DNA of 64,000 nt. Source: Anseranas semipalmata (taxonomy: Eukaryota > Chordata > Aves > Anseriformes > Anseranatidae). The position numbers were made by a program, and so were the translations under genes. Shown here piece by piece: positions 61,401 to 64,000 of this stretch. The notes below the pieces were generated by a model. That model was not told the origin of the DNA, did not search any database, and was given only the letters and a program-made list of their open reading frames with translations. Where the stretch lies: the NCBI GenBank assembly GCA_013399115.1, contig VXAA01003849.1:812293-876292 (forward strand), written 5' to 3'. The number at the start of each line of letters is the position of its first letter. Position 1 is the stretch's first letter.

Positions 61401-64000
61401 TATGTTGTTCATCGCTATTATGAGGCTGTTCAAAAGGGTAGAAAAGAAACTGGAAGCTGATCCTAGACAACTGAGATGAAGGCTAAAATTTTGTTTGTTA
61501 GTAATGAGAATAAATGGCCATTCAGATGGTTCATATTCCAAGGAAAATCTACTGTTGCCTGAAACCTAGGTACCTCTCTCCAGAAGTCTTCCATGTCTGA
61601 TGAGCTTGATGTTGAAACTAGTATGTGAGTCTTCATGACTTCATGTATGCTGTACATATGAATTGCATGCAAAGTAATCAGAACAGTTGTCTCTGACTTA
61701 AAAACAAGGCTATACATCAAGGAGCTTATGAAATAACACTTGATTATTCATTTTTTCACCAGACAATGTAGACCAAAGAGCACATGACTTGCTGCAGTCC
61801 TTTCTACGAAAGCAGGTGATGAGTAAGTACCATGATGAAAGTCTGGCTTTGTTTCGCTCAGACTACGTGTGCAATGTCTCTGTTTTCTGTGCCTGCGTGG
61901 GCTTCCATCCCCAGGCCAAAGGGTGCAGCCTGCAGGACATGCTCAAGTGAACGACATCCTGCCTGGCACCCCAGGCTTCACTGTCCCTTGAACTGTGCCA
62001 GTCTGGAGACGACGCGTGAACTAATACATACGCAGCCAGAGACTGGAAACTTGAGCAAAGAGCAAACCAGCATGACAGCGTGGATGTGCCCTGGCTGTAC
62101 TCATCAGCATGACTGTGAACTCAAGCATAGAGGGAGGGAAGCTGTAGCCTGCAGCAGGGCAGATCCAAGAGGCACACCATGGCTCCTGGAGCATGAGGCT
62201 GATGCTTGCTGTGCTGCCTGCACAAGTACAGCTATGTGCTGCCTCTTACTCAGGCCAGATTCTAAGACCACAGCTTAGCTTTGGGGCAGCAAACCTCAGG
62301 TGTCCTCCAACACTATAAATGCTTCTTGTTCCCAAATGCTTAGTGTTGCCATGAAATGCTTTTAATACAGAAAATCATTTGATATTCTGACTTGCAAAAA
62401 GGCAAAAGAGCAGAGTTAAAGGTCAGCTTCTCTTTTTTATGTCTTGCATGCTTCACCAGTGGGAACGCTTTTCCTTTTCTTGGTCTCTCATACTTTAATC
62501 AGCAGGGAGGTCGAACACAGGAAATAATGAATTAATGGGAATGCTAGTAAAAAAATCCAGTCTCCTCCATAAAATTCTGAAAACACCTTCTTAATAAAAA
62601 TTTAAAAAACTCATTATATTATAGTAGAGAAAATGGCATTTATGCATGGAGCAAGTTATAATCAGGGCTGCAATCTTCCCTTGCTCAGCTCGAATAAAGA
62701 TTTTTGTGCCAACCCTGAGAAGACCGAGGAGGGAGCTGTGAGGTGGCAAAGAGAAGAAGCTGCACATCTGTTTTGCATGATAACAGCTTGTGGATAGTAG
62801 GCTGCCTTCCCAATCACTCAGTGGAAAATGGGGCCTCAGGACGGGGAGGGACAGACATGCTGTTTCTTTTAAGTGTGCAATTTAACATGAGAGAGGAAGG
62901 AAAAAGTTCACCACCTAGACCAGAAGCCTGGGCTAGAAAAATTGTTCTTTACCCACTCTATACAAAACCTAATGATCAGATACCCAACACGCCTCTCTAA
63001 AGGACGTATAAAATTCAGGCCTCTTACTATCTTATTAATAAATTTTCAGCTGAGATACAGTCTGTGTAAGATAAATACTTATCTCATATAGTTCATTTGA
63101 GGAGACTTGCACTAGTTGTAAAGTTAATAATAGAAACCAAAGCGAAGGGGCCTTGTCAGGTTAATCCTGTGATGTGTGTTGTTTATGCTCTCCCTGCAAG
63201 ATGTTGTAGGTGGTGGTGTCATTCTCCCTGAAAACATAATGAATGGGTACCTCCCTTTCTTGTACTTTCTTTTGCTACAGATATGCTATACTGATATTAA
63301 AAATAACCTTCTCCCAATCTTCTTTACTCATGTCAGGCAGAATTTACTCCAGAGCAGACAGACAAAAGAAGGTCACTGCAGCAGCTAAGCTCATAAGGTA
63401 GGATTACGTTTTGTGGGAAGCATGGGATAGCTACACTGTGTTGAGGGGACTTCTGTTTATCATAGGGTCACACACAGAGATGAAAACTGATCTTTTTATT
63501 CCTGACGACTGACTACTGAGATCAATGACTTTGCTTCTGTGCTAGCTTTCATGAGTGTACTTGGTTTGGCTGATTAATTATTTCTGTAGAGTTTTGTTCT
63601 CACTGATACACAGATACTCTCTTAGATGAATAGCTTGTCTACACCGTATATCACAGCCTCTCTTGCCTCTCGGACTGCTCAGGTCCTAGCTCTCGTGGCC
63701 ACGTCCTCTATCAGACTGCTCATTATGTACAGCTCCTGCAGCAAGAGAGCCTGCGAGCTGTGATCCAGGCCCTCTGTGTCACCAGAAGAGCACAATGTGC
63801 CGGAGCTGGAACGCAGATGTGGTGTAGTGGTTGGCCATTTCTCCCCAGTCTTCTACCAGACAACATCAGAATCAAGACATGCTCCTTTTCTTCCCGGGCC
63901 AAAAAGAGATGCGCCTTTCCCATTTTAATTTCAAGCATTCCTGCCATACTAATTTATCAGAATGCCACACGTCAAAGCTTGCAAGCAAAAATAAAACATG
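58476..64000. other. Intergenic, no gene seen
   Basis: Mostly AT-rich. A GC-rich island at about 61,870-62,260 holds a 148-codon + strand ORF (61832-62278), Cys-rich, without signal peptide or known domain. No exon resembling PROM1, the neighbour expected by synteny, is seen up to the window end. Confidence 0.55.

Noticed and set aside
1..64000. Endogenous retrovirus, CRISPR array, operon or bacterial-type system
   Set aside because: No LTR pair, gag/pol/env motif, regular spacer array or compact gene cluster was seen. The only reverse transcriptase is of CR1 type.

Overview
The window is nuclear DNA from a bird. Two points support this. Young CR1 LINEs with the typical sauropsid/avian 3' end are scattered through it. 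It also holds a large, multi-exon vertebrate gene with AT-rich introns. I cannot name the species from the sequence alone.

Region 1 (1-38,015, + strand) is the gene TAPT1 (transmembrane anterior posterior transformation 1). Its 5' part lies outside the window. I placed twelve coding exons by hand. All have GT-AG boundaries and compatible phases, and together they give one uninterrupted 457-residue C-terminal reading ending ...CGNRID and a stop at 36,124-36,126. From the known family layout these should be exons 3-14; the start codon and about the first 110 residues lie upstream. The 3' UTR runs to about 38,015, after an AATAAA at 37,989.

Introns of the gene hold two sense-oriented CR1 copies. 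The first (about 726-1910) has an intact 365-codon reverse-transcriptase reading frame. The second (ending about 22,287) starts inside a 683-base N gap (21,093-21,775). The 781-bp intron at 19,430-20,210 carries textbook U12-type (minor spliceosome) signals. The intron at 15,488-19,293 contains an exon-like 110-bp block with good splice sites and an early stop, preceded by a perfect 15-bp hairpin.

Region 2 (38,016-64,000) is about 26 kb in which I recognise no protein gene. It holds CR1 fragments (49,995-50,145 minus; an old relic at 58,080-58,475 plus; two older minus-strand relics near 44.5 and 46.6 kb), simple repeats, and ORFs that look like chance. In mammals PROM1 lies downstream of TAPT1, so this is probably the TAPT1-PROM1 intergenic space; that is inference from synteny.

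I found no CRISPR array, operon, tRNA, rRNA or intact mobile element. The most interesting signals are about splicing control of TAPT1: the U12 intron with a competing U2 donor 16 nt downstream, and the candidate poison exon with its hairpin.
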